From Paenibacillus agricola (GTDB lineage Bacteria > Bacillota > Bacilli > Paenibacillales > NBRC-103111), in assembly GCF_011440305.1 (NCBI RefSeq), contig NZ_JAAOIW010000002.1:1-64000 (forward strand): a stretch of 64,000 nt of DNA, in the 5' to 3' direction. The position numbers and the translations under genes were made by a program. This document shows positions 53,162-62,153 of this stretch, one piece after another (the stretch's first letter is position 1; each line of letters opens with the position of its first letter). The notes below the pieces were generated by a model. The model did not search any database and was not told the DNA's origin. It worked only from the letters and a program-made list of their open reading frames with translations.

Positions 53162-53209
53162 TATGACTTGTGCCTTATGCCTTGTGACTTATGACTCATG
53201 ACTTATGCT
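53162..53209 (-). repeat. Heptanucleotide repeats spanning the mglA stop codon
   Basis: Seven 7-base units of the form TATGACT / TGTGCCT / TATGCCT / TGTGACT / TATGACT / CATGACT / TATGCTT follow each other. They run from the last codons of mglA into the gap before mglC. A change by one unit would alter the frame of the mglA tail or its distance to the mglC ribosome site. Confidence 0.75.
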
Positions 53210-54713
53210 TGGTAGCCAAGCGCATGATCTCTTCCTCGGTTGCCTGGCTCCCTTCCACCACTCCGGTAAGGCGTCCTTCGCACATCACCATAATGCGGTC
53301 TGACATCCCTAGCAGCTCGGGCATCTCCGAGGAAATCATCACGATGCTTTTCCCTTGCTTGGCTAGGTCTGCCATGATGCTGTAGATTTCAAACTTGGCT
53401 CCTACATCGATCCCGCGTGTGGGTTCATCAAGCAATAAAATGTCCGGCTCGGTCAGCAGCCAGCGAGCCAGCAGCACCTTCTGCTGGTTACCCCCCGAGA
53501 GGTTTTTGATCAGCGTACGCATCGATGGTGTCTTTACACGAAGCTGCTCGATGCTACGGTTGACTTCCTTCCTGTACTTTTTCTCATCCAGCAGAAAAAA
53601 AGGATTCACATATCGATCCAAATTAGCGATAACCGTATTTTCCTGGACGGACAATACCGGGAATATACCGGTTACACGGCGCTCCTCAGTCAGCAGTGCA
53701 ATCTTATGCTTCTTCGCATCAATGGGAGATTTAATCCGTACCTGCTTGCCATGCATTGAGATCGTGCCCGATGCCAAGGAGCGCAGCCCAAACAGCGCTT
53801 CAATAACCTCTGTACGCTGGGCACCGACAAGTCCGCCTATTCCCAGAATTTCTCCCTTGCGAATATCGAAGGATACATCCTGAAACATTTTCGGAAACGG
53901 TGAGGATAAGCCTTCAGCTTTTAGGATCACCTCTCCGGGCACATTCGTCCGCTCTGGAAAGCGCTGGCTCAAATCACGGCCGACCATTTTGGTAATAATG
54001 AGGTCTGTCGTTAGCTCCGCTGCCGGCCACGTACCGATCAGCTTGCCATCGCGCATAATCGTAACCTCATCGGAAATACGCAGGATTTCCTCCATTTTAT
54101 GAGAGATATAAATAATCGCTACGCCGCGCTGTTTCAGGCCGTCAATGATTTTGAATAAAGCCTCTACTTCATTGCCCGTGAGCGACGAGGTCGGTTCATC
54201 CATAATAATAACCTTGGAATGAAAGGAAACGGCCTTGGCAATCTCCAGCGATTGCAGCTTGGATACCGACATCGTCCCGGCAATCGTGTAAGGATCAATA
54301 TCCATTTCCAAATCCTTAAATAGCTGATCCGTATCCTTGAACATCTTTTTGTGGTCGACGAATTGAAAAGGACCCCTACCTTTCACAGGAAAACGACCGA
54401 GCCAGATGTTCTCCATCACATTACGGTGCGGAACGGGGTTAAGCTCCTGATGAATCATAGCGACACCCAGATCAAGTGCGTCCTTGGAGCTATTCATTTC
54501 CACCTGGCTCCCGCTCAAATAAATCTCTCCGCCATCTGGCTTGTAGATACCAAACAGACATTTCATCAGTGTCGATTTACCCGCACCATTCTCACCCATC
54601 AGCGCATGCACGGTACCTGGACGAACCTTAAGCGTCACATTATCGAGCGCCTTGACGCCCGGGAATTCTTTGGAAATACCCTTCATTTCAAGCAATAAAC
54701 CATTATCAGCCAC
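53196..54713 (-). CDS. mglA: Two-domain sugar ABC transporter ATPase
   Basis: The 505-residue protein has two nucleotide-binding domains. The first has GENGAGKST (40-48) and Walker B VIIMDEPTSSL; the second has a degenerate P-loop as usual in this family, LSGGNQQKV and LLLDEPTRGIDVG. It starts at GTG 54713 with GGGGG 8 bases upstream; codons further upstream do not belong to the domain. It energises the MglC-type permease. The gene end lies in a heptanucleotide repeat. Confidence 0.88.
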   Translation of the reverse strand: MADNGLLLEMKGISKEFPGVKALDNVTLKVRPGTVHALMGENGAGKSTLMKCLFGIYKPDGGEIYLSGSQVEMNSSKDALDLGVAMIHQELNPVPHRNVMENIWLGRFPVKGRGPFQFVDHKKMFKDTDQLFKDLEMDIDPYTIAGTMSVSKLQSLEIAKAVSFHSKVIIMDEPTSSLTGNEVEALFKIIDGLKQRGVAIIYISHKMEEILRISDEVTIMRDGKLIGTWPAAELTTDLIITKMVGRDLSQRFPERTNVPGEVILKAEGLSSPFPKMFQDVSFDIRKGEILGIGGLVGAQRTEVIEALFGLRSLASGTISMHGKQVRIKSPIDAKKHKIALLTEERRVTGIFPVLSVQENTVIANLDRYVNPFFLLDEKKYRKEVNRSIEQLRVKTPSMRTLIKNLSGGNQQKVLLARWLLTEPDILLLDEPTRGIDVGAKFEIYSIMADLAKQGKSIVMISSEMPELLGMSDRIMVMCEGRLTGVVEGSQATEEEIMRLATKHKS

Positions 54714-54799
54714 TGCTAACGCCCCCTGCGTATGTTGAATGTATACGCAATGTATACGCCTCTTCCGATGCCTATCCAATTATTTTGATTTATTTCGCA

Positions 54800-55876
54800 T
54801 TATTTAGCGTCATTCATATTTTCTTTCGTGATTTTTTTGTAAGGGACCCACACATATTTACCGTCGGAAATGTCATAGCCTGCATTGTCTTTATTCGGCG
54901 TTTGGCCCTGAGCCAATACGTTCGCCAGGTTCAAGGTCGCTTTACCCTGGTTTTTGGCATCATTTAATACCGTTCCGAGCAAGGTACCATCCTCCAACGC
55001 TTTGAGTGCAGGTGCCGTAGCATCAACACCAACAACGGGAAGGTATTTGCCATCCTTAAAGTATCCCTTCGCCTTCAAGGCCTCAATCGCTCCGAGCGCC
55101 ATGTCGTCATTATTTGCGAATACCGCTTCGATTTTATCGCCTTGGGAGGCCATGAATGCAGCCATTTTTTCCTGCCCTTTGACACGATCCCACATCGCTG
55201 TATCCTCTGCCAGCTTTTCCACCTTCAGCCCGGAGTCCTCAACGGCTTTGATCGAAAATTTGGTACGCAGCTCCGCGTCTTGGTGGCCAGGCTCGCCTTT
55301 GAGCATGACATATTGGACAGTGCCGTCTTTGTTCTTATCCGCTTCCGGGTGGGCTTTGAAGTAATCGACGATCAATTGACCCTCCATCGTTCCGGATTGC
55401 TCGGCCTTGGCGCCCACATAATACACCTTATCCCATTTTTTCATATCGTCCGCAAGCGGCTCACGGTTGAAAAATACAACGGGGATATTGGCTGTTTTAG
55501 CTTTATCGATGATAACGCCAGCGCCCGTACGGTCAACGGGGTTAATCGCGAGAGCGTTCACTTTTTTTGTGATAAACAAGTCGACTTTATCGTTTTGTGT
55601 AGGCTGTGAGTTTTGGCTGTCTACAACCTCGGTAGCTGCTTTGCCTTCAGCCGCTGTCGTAATCGCATTACGAACGCCTGTCATAAACGTATCGTCAAAT
55701 TTGTAAATGGCTACGCCGATGACCGGCTTCTTGGCCGCTGCTGCCGGAGCCGGCTCCGTTTTTGCACCAGGCGCCGGTGCTGCACCACTTGCTGCTGGAG
55801 CAGGTGTATTCGAGCCGCAGCCCACAACCGTCGCTATCAAAGCCGCTGCGAGAAGAGTCGTCATTATTTTTTTCAT
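54800..55876 (-). CDS. mglB: Galactose/methyl-galactoside-type binding lipoprotein
   Basis: The 358-residue protein has a lipoprotein signal (MKKIMTTLLAAALIATVVGC, Cys20), an Ala/Pro-rich spacer and a type I periplasmic-binding fold with VIGVAIYKFDDTFMTGVRNAI, NPVDRTGAG, FFNREP and NNDDMALGAIEALKAKG, all close to MglB. The ATG at 55876 has GGAGG 7 bases upstream. An in-frame ATG 25 codons earlier (55951) also has AGGAG at good spacing, but would put charged residues ahead of the signal. It is lipid-anchored and delivers sugar to MglAC. Confidence 0.88.
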   Translation of the reverse strand: MKKIMTTLLAAALIATVVGCGSNTPAPAASGAAPAPGAKTEPAPAAAAKKPVIGVAIYKFDDTFMTGVRNAITTAAEGKAATEVVDSQNSQPTQNDKVDLFITKKVNALAINPVDRTGAGVIIDKAKTANIPVVFFNREPLADDMKKWDKVYYVGAKAEQSGTMEGQLIVDYFKAHPEADKNKDGTVQYVMLKGEPGHQDAELRTKFSIKAVEDSGLKVEKLAEDTAMWDRVKGQEKMAAFMASQGDKIEAVFANNDDMALGAIEALKAKGYFKDGKYLPVVGVDATAPALKALEDGTLLGTVLNDAKNQGKATLNLANVLAQGQTPNKDNAGYDISDGKYVWVPYKKITKENMNDAK

Positions 55877-56014
55877 GTAAAGACCTCCGTTAACCTTATT
55901 TTTAATGATTTCTACATCCTTATTATCAGTGAAATCAAGTGCTATTCCCATGCAATATACTCCTGTGTTCTATGAATATCCTCATGTGTTTAAGGAATGT
56001 GTGTTAGCCGTTGG

Positions 56015-57004
56015 TTACTGGACAAACGGAAACAGCAGCTTTTGATTATCCAGCCAAAACATATTTTCCTGATCAATCACTTTTGTTCCGGTATCAATAA
56101 ATTCAGGAATTTTGTGGCCGTCTATTGCTTGGGCTACATGTTTAACTCCCAAATATCCCATAATAAAAGGATTCTGGATGATCGTTGCCTGAATGACGCC
56201 ATCCTGCAAAAAACCGATGTTCTCCGGCGTATTATCAAAGGTAACCACCTTCACTTTTCCGGCAAGCCCCATTCGGTGAATCGTCGACGCCGCTCCTATC
56301 GAGGAGATTGCATTTAATGCGACTAGCCCATCGATTGGTTGGTCCATGCCGAGCAGCTTCTCGGCCAACCCTTCGCAATGCACGGAATCGGTATCGCAAT
56401 ATTCCTTGTCTGCAAGCTGCACCTGTGGATATTTGGCTAACTCCTCAAGCAGTCCTGCTTCTCTTTGCCGAGTATTTTTGGTCCCTTTGTCAAAGCTCAT
56501 CACAGCAATACGGCCTCGTTCACCTACCAGCTCCATCAGCTTTTTGGCGGCCTTTTGCCCAGCCTCATAGTTATTGATCCCGATGTAGCCTTTCGCTTGC
56601 GGTGAATCCGCCTCGGAGTCGATCGTAATAACAGAGATATGCTTGCTTGCCGCTAGCTCAGCTATTTCCGTAAAACCTTCGAAATCGAAATCATTAGCAG
56701 CTAGCACCAAGCCATCGGCTCCGTCCTTAATGGCCTGATGGACAAGCTCAAGCTGTCCGTTGATATCTTCTCCCCGCTCAGGTGAGGTAATTGATATCTG
56801 TAGATTAAATTCCTTGGCAGCGGCTTCTGCACCCATGCGAACGGTCTTCCAATAGTCGCCTTGGCTGGATTGGAAAATTAGCGCCACGCTTTTCAGCGAT
56901 TCGGCTGGATTGGTCATATCCCCTTTAGCTGAGCAAGCGCTCAAAAGCAAGGTCGCCATCACCATAGTCGCAAATGTCCATCTATACTTCATTAAAGTTG
57001 TCAT
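56015..57004 (-). CDS. Sugar-binding sensory lipoprotein coupled to a histidine kinase
   Basis: The 329-residue lipoprotein (lipobox LLLSAC) is a type I sugar-binding protein of the RbsB group, with SVALIFQSSQGDYWKTVRMGAEAAA and DGLVLAANDFDFEGF. It is only distantly like the MglB encoded next. Its start overlaps the kinase stop by ATGA, so both are translationally coupled. In Clostridium, the xylose-binding protein XylFII works with a LytS/YesM-type kinase and a YesN-type regulator; the same order appears here. I infer that it presents the sugar to the kinase rather than to the permease. Confidence 0.8.
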   Translation of the reverse strand: MTTLMKYRWTFATMVMATLLLSACSAKGDMTNPAESLKSVALIFQSSQGDYWKTVRMGAEAAAKEFNLQISITSPERGEDINGQLELVHQAIKDGADGLVLAANDFDFEGFTEIAELAASKHISVITIDSEADSPQAKGYIGINNYEAGQKAAKKLMELVGERGRIAVMSFDKGTKNTRQREAGLLEELAKYPQVQLADKEYCDTDSVHCEGLAEKLLGMDQPIDGLVALNAISSIGAASTIHRMGLAGKVKVVTFDNTPENIGFLQDGVIQATIIQNPFIMGYLGVKHVAQAIDGHKIPEFIDTGTKVIDQENMFWLDNQKLLFPFVQ

Positions 57005-58788
57005 AGGTCCTCCCGTTCACTTTCCTCCCCAATAAAAGGAATCGTCAGCTTAACTAACGTCCCCTCCTCCAGCACACTTTCCACCTGTAAGCCATAAGGC
57101 TCGCCGAATGTAAGGCGTATGCGTTCATGCACATTTTTGAAGCCCACGCCCGAACCTTCATCGGATTTAGTTTCTCCAGATAAAATCAGCGCTAACCGTT
57201 CAGGAGAGATGCCCAGCCCGTTGTCCCTCACCTCAAAAATAACTTGCTGCTCCTTAACCCGGGCGGATATACAGATATGTCCTTTATCCACCATCATCTC
57301 GATACCATGATAAATTGCGTTCTCCACTAACGGCTGTAAAATCAATTTCAAGGTCTTGCAGGAAAGCACCGCTTCCTCCGCTACGATTTCATAGTCGAAT
57401 TTATGCTTATAGCGAACCTTCTGGATAATTAAATAATTACGGATATGCTCCAGCTCTTCCTGTACTTTAATAATTCGCTTGCCTTTGCTCAAGCTGATAC
57501 GAAAAAATTTGGATAACGAGGTAATCATCGTGATCACATCCTCGCTTTTGCCGCTGCCTGCCATACGCACTACAGAGTTTAAGGTATTGTACAGAAAATG
57601 CGGATTAATTTGCGACTGCAGCACATCCAATTCACTCTTTCGCTTTGCTTCTTGTTCATGGATATTTTGCTCCACCAGCTCGCGGATCCTGACAACCATG
57701 AAATTAAATCTGCGGGAAAGTCGTCCCACCTCATCGTCGCCGCGGATCGGAATATGAATATCAAAATCCCCATGCTCGACCTTGCGCATAGATCTCTCCA
57801 GTCGCTTGATCGGTTGCGAGATTTTGGCAGACATAAATGCAGAGATGAGCAGCACGAATCCAAGAACAACAAGCAGCAGCCACGAAATAAACCCGCTGAT
57901 TTCCCTGCGCGTGGTCACGATCTCATCCATATAGGAAACGCCGATTATTTTCCACCCGATATTATTGACAGTGTTGATCGTAATGAGCCGTTTCTCCCCA
58001 TTGGATTCATCCAAAAAGCTGCCGTATGTATATTTGAGCGCCTGCTCCACATTTTCATATTTGAGCCCGATATAAATTAGCTGCTGCTGCGGATGATAGA
58101 TCATATTCCCCGCCGATTCATCAATGATGTACACATAGCCTTTTTTCCCCAAGCTTACCTTGCGGCATAAATCATCAATCGTTTTAAAATTAACGTCTAC
58201 CAATAAAACGCCTTGGATGCTTTGGTTATTATGTTTAATCGTAATCCCCTTGCTCATCGATACCACCCATTTGTACTCACCCTTGTACAAGTTCTGGATA
58301 TGAGGAAGCGAATACGACAGGTGGTTCGGATTTTCCAGTGCCGATCTAAACCAGCTTTGCTCGGTTAGCCTAGTAATGACACGCATTTCTGCGTTAGGCA
58401 GACCCGTTATCAGCTCTCCCCCGCTTGTAAATAACGCCATCGAGACAATATCGTCCCGTGAATCCAGGATCGTATCCAGCTGCTCAGCTAACCTATCATT
58501 GGGAATTCCCTCGCTGATGTTAATTTTTTTATGAACCAGCCCAAATACCTCAGCCATTCCCTTTAAATAAATGCCTAAATTTGAATTGACCTGCTCGACG
58601 ATTTGCTGGTTGCTTAAGATCGTATTCCTCTCGGCAGTCTCAGAAAACTTATTGTACAGAATCACACTAACAAAAAGCATGGCCAGCACCGTTACAAGCG
58701 TAAAGGAAACCGTAATAATAAACTGGATGCTTTTTACTCTCCAAATCTCAACTAAGGCATACCGCCAGCTGCGAAGCGCTTTTTTCAT
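57001..58788 (-). CDS. YesM/LytS-type sensor histidine kinase of the mgl cluster
   Basis: The 595-residue kinase has two helices (about 18-42 and 292-316), an extracytoplasmic Cache-type domain between them, HAMP, the phospho-acceptor region INPHFLYNTLNSVVRM and an ATPase with VENAIYHGIEM and GVGFKNVHERI. AGGGGG precedes ATG 58788. The regulator gene lies 15 bases upstream and the sensory lipoprotein gene overlaps downstream. Its external domain is the likely docking site for that lipoprotein. Confidence 0.92.
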   Translation of the reverse strand: MKKALRSWRYALVEIWRVKSIQFIITVSFTLVTVLAMLFVSVILYNKFSETAERNTILSNQQIVEQVNSNLGIYLKGMAEVFGLVHKKINISEGIPNDRLAEQLDTILDSRDDIVSMALFTSGGELITGLPNAEMRVITRLTEQSWFRSALENPNHLSYSLPHIQNLYKGEYKWVVSMSKGITIKHNNQSIQGVLLVDVNFKTIDDLCRKVSLGKKGYVYIIDESAGNMIYHPQQQLIYIGLKYENVEQALKYTYGSFLDESNGEKRLITINTVNNIGWKIIGVSYMDEIVTTRREISGFISWLLLVVLGFVLLISAFMSAKISQPIKRLERSMRKVEHGDFDIHIPIRGDDEVGRLSRRFNFMVVRIRELVEQNIHEQEAKRKSELDVLQSQINPHFLYNTLNSVVRMAGSGKSEDVITMITSLSKFFRISLSKGKRIIKVQEELEHIRNYLIIQKVRYKHKFDYEIVAEEAVLSCKTLKLILQPLVENAIYHGIEMMVDKGHICISARVKEQQVIFEVRDNGLGISPERLALILSGETKSDEGSGVGFKNVHERIRLTFGEPYGLQVESVLEEGTLVKLTIPFIGEESEREDL

Positions 58789-58803
58789 TGCAAATGCCCC
58801 CTA

Positions 58804-60465
58804 TTAATCCTTCGAGCTATTTCTATATTCCTTAGGGGACATGCCGAAATGCTTGCGGAAGGTGAAGCTGAAATAATTGGGCTCGGCGTAGCCTACCCTC
58901 TCAGCAATCTCAAATGATTTGAGATCAGTCGTCATCAGCAGCTCCTTGGCAGCCTCCATTCGGATATTCATCAGATAGCTGACGAAGGTGAGCTTGGTTT
59001 CTTTTTTGAAAATACTGCTAAAGTACCCGGTGCTAATATGTAGAAAGCTGCAAACCTTGCTAATCGAAATATCACTGTCTTGATAATGCGCCTTGGCATA
59101 ATCCTTCGCTTTATCCACTAGTGTTCTATAGCTATATTGGCGGTCTGCCGCAATACAACTCATCATTTTCGTACACAAAGCAAGCATCCAACGCTTCGCC
59201 TCCTGCAAATCGGTGAATCGGTGCAACTCTGCAAAAGGATTGAAATCAGCGCCTACAATCGCGTCCAATTCCGTCCCCGAATCCTTGGCGGCCTTTAGAA
59301 CAGCCGTTAATAGTTCAAGTAAATAAATTTGATAATCCTTAAAAGAAATCTGCGTATCCACAATATCAAGGAAGAGCTCATCGATAATTTCGTTCAACTC
59401 TGGAAGCGTACCCACCTTGATACAGCGAATCAAGGCTTGCTCCTTCAGCTCATCAAAGCGTAGTTTTTCGATAAACCGGGCTTCCACATCCCCAATGCAA
59501 ATAACCCGATTATTGCCGAGGATCAGCCGATAATCCAGCGCCAGTACCGCATCCTTGAACGGATACCGCAGATCCGTAACCTCCTTGCTGACCGTACCTA
59601 CTCCGATTGTCACTGTAAACTTCAAATATTTTTCGATGCTTTGGCGAATTTCTTCAAGCACCGCCATCGTTCGCTTCATTACGGCTTCCTGCTTGTTATC
59701 CTGAGACACGGTAAGCAGCACGAGCTGGTCATTATGCAGGTATACGATGCCAAGCTGATGCTTATCCACGATTTCCTCGGAAATATTCAACACCGCAAAC
59801 CTCTTCAGCTCATGATCCCGTGAATATTTTAAGGATTGCTGGAGGGCTAAATTCTGTGCTTTCGTCCTGTCCTCCGATGTTCCCTGCTCACCCGGGTTGT
59901 CCAGACTAATGACCGAAACCAGGAATGCCTGGCCTTGCAAACGGACATTATAGTTGCTTGCCTTTTCGTAAATTTCCGCCTTCGAAAGCTTCCTGGTCAC
60001 CAATGCAGCCAAAAACACCTCGCGTAATACAGGCAGGCTTTGGCGATAATGCTCCTGCAGCGTATGTATATTTTCCTTGCGCTCCATTTCTTCGTCAATG
60101 AGGCGCTTGATTACAACCAGCGCCTGAATAAATTCCCCTGCGGAAAAGGGCTTCAGCACATATTCGTCAATATGCATCTTGATTGCTTTTTGTGCGTATT
60201 CAAACTCATCAAAGCCTGTTAAAATAATAATCTTTGTTGTCGGATATTTCTCCCGTATCCATTCCGATAGCTGCATGCCATCCATAAAGGGCATCTTAAT
60301 ATCGGTCACCACCACATCTGGCAGCCAACGCTCGATCATATCCATTGCTTCCTTGCCATTCTCTGCCTTATCTATAACCTCGAAGCCCTGCTCTGCCCAA
60401 TTGATTTCCTGAATGATACCTTCTCTTACCTCTTCCTCATCCTCGACCAATATTAATTTATACAT
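58804..60465 (-). CDS. YesN-type response regulator of the mgl cluster
   Basis: The 553-residue regulator has a receiver with LVEDEEEV and Asp55 in VTDIKMPFMDG, a long linker and a C-terminal AraC domain ending in PNYFSFTFRKHFGMSPKEYR. AAGGAGG precedes ATG 60465, and an extended -10 promoter lies 44 bases further up. It heads the operon regulator, kinase, sensory lipoprotein, mglB, mglA, mglC and most likely activates the importer genes when the sugar is present outside. Confidence 0.92.
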   Translation of the reverse strand: MYKLILVEDEEEVREGIIQEINWAEQGFEVIDKAENGKEAMDMIERWLPDVVVTDIKMPFMDGMQLSEWIREKYPTTKIIILTGFDEFEYAQKAIKMHIDEYVLKPFSAGEFIQALVVIKRLIDEEMERKENIHTLQEHYRQSLPVLREVFLAALVTRKLSKAEIYEKASNYNVRLQGQAFLVSVISLDNPGEQGTSEDRTKAQNLALQQSLKYSRDHELKRFAVLNISEEIVDKHQLGIVYLHNDQLVLLTVSQDNKQEAVMKRTMAVLEEIRQSIEKYLKFTVTIGVGTVSKEVTDLRYPFKDAVLALDYRLILGNNRVICIGDVEARFIEKLRFDELKEQALIRCIKVGTLPELNEIIDELFLDIVDTQISFKDYQIYLLELLTAVLKAAKDSGTELDAIVGADFNPFAELHRFTDLQEAKRWMLALCTKMMSCIAADRQYSYRTLVDKAKDYAKAHYQDSDISISKVCSFLHISTGYFSSIFKKETKLTFVSYLMNIRMEAAKELLMTTDLKSFEIAERVGYAEPNYFSFTFRKHFGMSPKEYRNSSKD

Positions 60466-60508
60466 ACTAAATCCTCCTTGAGGTAAATATGGATGTAATT
60501 GTCATATG

Positions 60509-60538
60509 ATTATATCAGTATACAGCAAATAAACCCAA
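60509..60538 (-). promoter_or_regulatory. Promoter of the mgl cluster
   Basis: On the minus strand an extended -10 TGATATAAT (60509-60517) lies 18 bases from TTGGGT (60533-60538), 44 bases ahead of the regulator start. Confidence 0.55.
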
Positions 60539-60595
60539 TGCAAAGTCGCTGGCTGCGATCGTATGCCATTAGGTTTATAAGTCTTACAGGAAAGG

Positions 60596-60898
60596 CTACC
60601 GCATTTTCAAAATCGCTTCTTTACCTTTCATTCCAGGCACAATGCCCATCCGCTCTGCCTCATAGGTAACGGATTCCAGTGGAGCTTCCAGCAGCTCCTC
60701 TATGGTCTTAACGCCAGTGGCTCTTGCAGCGATAATGAGGCGGTCCTTCAAACGTTCATTCAGCAATCCCACATCCAAGGCGCCGCACATGATATAACCT
60801 TTATCCGTAGAAACCATAACCAAGGTGGTCAGCGGTAACTTAACCTCGATCGCTATGGCCGTAAAGCCTTCTAATACAACAGGAGTCATCTGTATCAT
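60596..60898 (-). CDS. yunC: DUF1805 protein, YunC-like
   Basis: The 100-residue protein matches the DUF1805 family: LPLTTLVMVSTDKGYIMCGALDVGLLN and a following ATGVKTIEELL with a late GIVPGMKGKEAI. YunC of B. subtilis is the same size. The function is unknown. GGAGGG precedes the ATG. It is not clearly linked to its neighbours. Confidence 0.85.
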   Translation of the reverse strand: MIQMTPVVLEGFTAIAIEVKLPLTTLVMVSTDKGYIMCGALDVGLLNERLKDRLIIAARATGVKTIEELLEAPLESVTYEAERMGIVPGMKGKEAILKMR

Positions 60899-60962
60899 GG
60901 CTATCCCTCCTACTTATCGCTTGTTGTACAATATGTTGGAAGTGGCGGGAATGTGAATGAAA

Positions 60963-61259
60963 TTAACGGTCAAGCGTCGAATCGTAAATAGCAACCACTG
61001 TAACACTTTTTAAAGTAACCACGTCATAATCCGCCAATTCCGTTTGAATCTCAACAAGGTTTTCGACCATATCTGTAATGATTTCGGTAATTTTATCATG
61101 GTCAACGATTTCTTCCAAAGGAATTTTAATATTTTGCTTTAACGTTTTCTCTATAGCACCCTTTAATGTATCTAAAGAGTAATTAACATCATATAAATAC
61201 CGACTTTCTATTTGCAGAAATTTTAAAGCTTGTGGGATTTTCTTAACATATGTAGCCAT
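60963..61259 (-). CDS. Small protein of unknown function
   Basis: The 98-residue product starts at ATG 61259 (AAGGAG 8 bases upstream; a GTG three codons earlier is too close). It is acidic with a predicted long helix in the first half (YLYDVNYSLDTLKGAIEKTL) and a C-terminal strand region VVTLKSVTVVAIYD. No membrane segment or known domain is recognised. It is 64 bases upstream of the yunC-like gene on the same strand and may be co-transcribed. Confidence 0.6.
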   Translation of the reverse strand: MATYVKKIPQALKFLQIESRYLYDVNYSLDTLKGAIEKTLKQNIKIPLEEIVDHDKITEIITDMVENLVEIQTELADYDVVTLKSVTVVAIYDSTLDR

Positions 61260-61455
61260 TCCAAGCACTCCTTCGAATCGAATAATGAATAACCTGTATA
61301 GAACCTTATCTCAGTTTGCCGACAAAAGCTACAGCAATTTTTATTTTGTTGGATCTGGATCCTAGCCATCTCTAATTCATTCGGTTCGGCTAGTTTCGAA
61401 ATTCGCTTTAAAGTGATATAGTAGGGCTAGGCATCGTTTAAATGGAGGCGTCCTC

Positions 61456-61971
61456 ATGGAAAAAACACAGGCAAATAAAGACAATGGGAAATATTTATTC
61501 AATGTAGACATCCTCGTTGAAAGCGATACCAACGGTCGCGCTCTAGAAAAGCTGCTGCACATTCTGAATTCTGCTGATATTCAAGACTACTTGGTCAAAG
61601 AGGGAATTCAACTAGGACAAAGAATCCAAACGATCATGCGGGAATCGATTGGTAAACAATCAGCCCTACCTAACATAGATTCTGTGCCTAGATCCGAAAC
61701 TAAACCAGAGGCTTCTATCAGCAAAACCACTAAAAAAATAAGTATAAGCGAAGCTGCCCATCAACCTATTTGGGAGCAATTCCAAGGGTTTAAAGAGCGT
61801 AATTCCTTGATTCGCCTCACCATTGTCAAAGCAATGGGCATCAAGCTAAGTATCCCCTGCCGTATCCTAAATGTGGATCAAGATAACGGGAATGTATCTG
61901 TATACCATGTGGATGAGAGACAGGTTTATTTGTTTAAAATTAACGAAATCGACGATTATTCCGCAAGCTAA
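61456..61971 (+). CDS. Conserved-looking protein of unknown function
   Basis: The 171-residue cytoplasmic protein has an N-terminal helical part (about 12-70), a Lys/Ser/Thr-rich linker (75-105) and a C-terminal beta-rich part with LTIVKAMGIKLSIPCRILNVDQ and VSVYHVDERQVYLFKINEID, which looks like a small barrel. GGAGG 7-8 bases ahead supports ATG 61456, and a strong terminator follows. I do not recognise the family. The two-domain layout with a flexible linker suggests a binding or adaptor role. Confidence 0.65.
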   Translation: MEKTQANKDNGKYLFNVDILVESDTNGRALEKLLHILNSADIQDYLVKEGIQLGQRIQTIMRESIGKQSALPNIDSVPRSETKPEASISKTTKKISISEAAHQPIWEQFQGFKERNSLIRLTIVKAMGIKLSIPCRILNVDQDNGNVSVYHVDERQVYLFKINEIDDYSAS

Positions 61972-62012
61972 TGGGTAAGCCTCTACCGAATAGGGCGTAC
62001 CCACAAAAGAAG

Positions 62013-62061
62013 AGAGCCTTAGCACGGAGTAAGTTTACTCTCTGCTAAGGCTCTTTTCTTT
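62013..62061. terminator. Terminator between the unknown gene and the GGDEF/EAL gene
   Basis: AGAGCCTTAGCA and TGCTAAGGCTCT form a perfect 12-base stem; TTTCTTT follows on the plus strand and TCTTCTTTT on the other, so it can serve both convergent genes. Confidence 0.85.
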
Positions 62062-62153
62062 GCACACCAACCCAAACCAAGCATAAATACTTGTGCGACT
62101 ATCACATGTTAGTCCTGCCTCTGATCACGCTCGCTATTCATTCAGTCCGTTTC

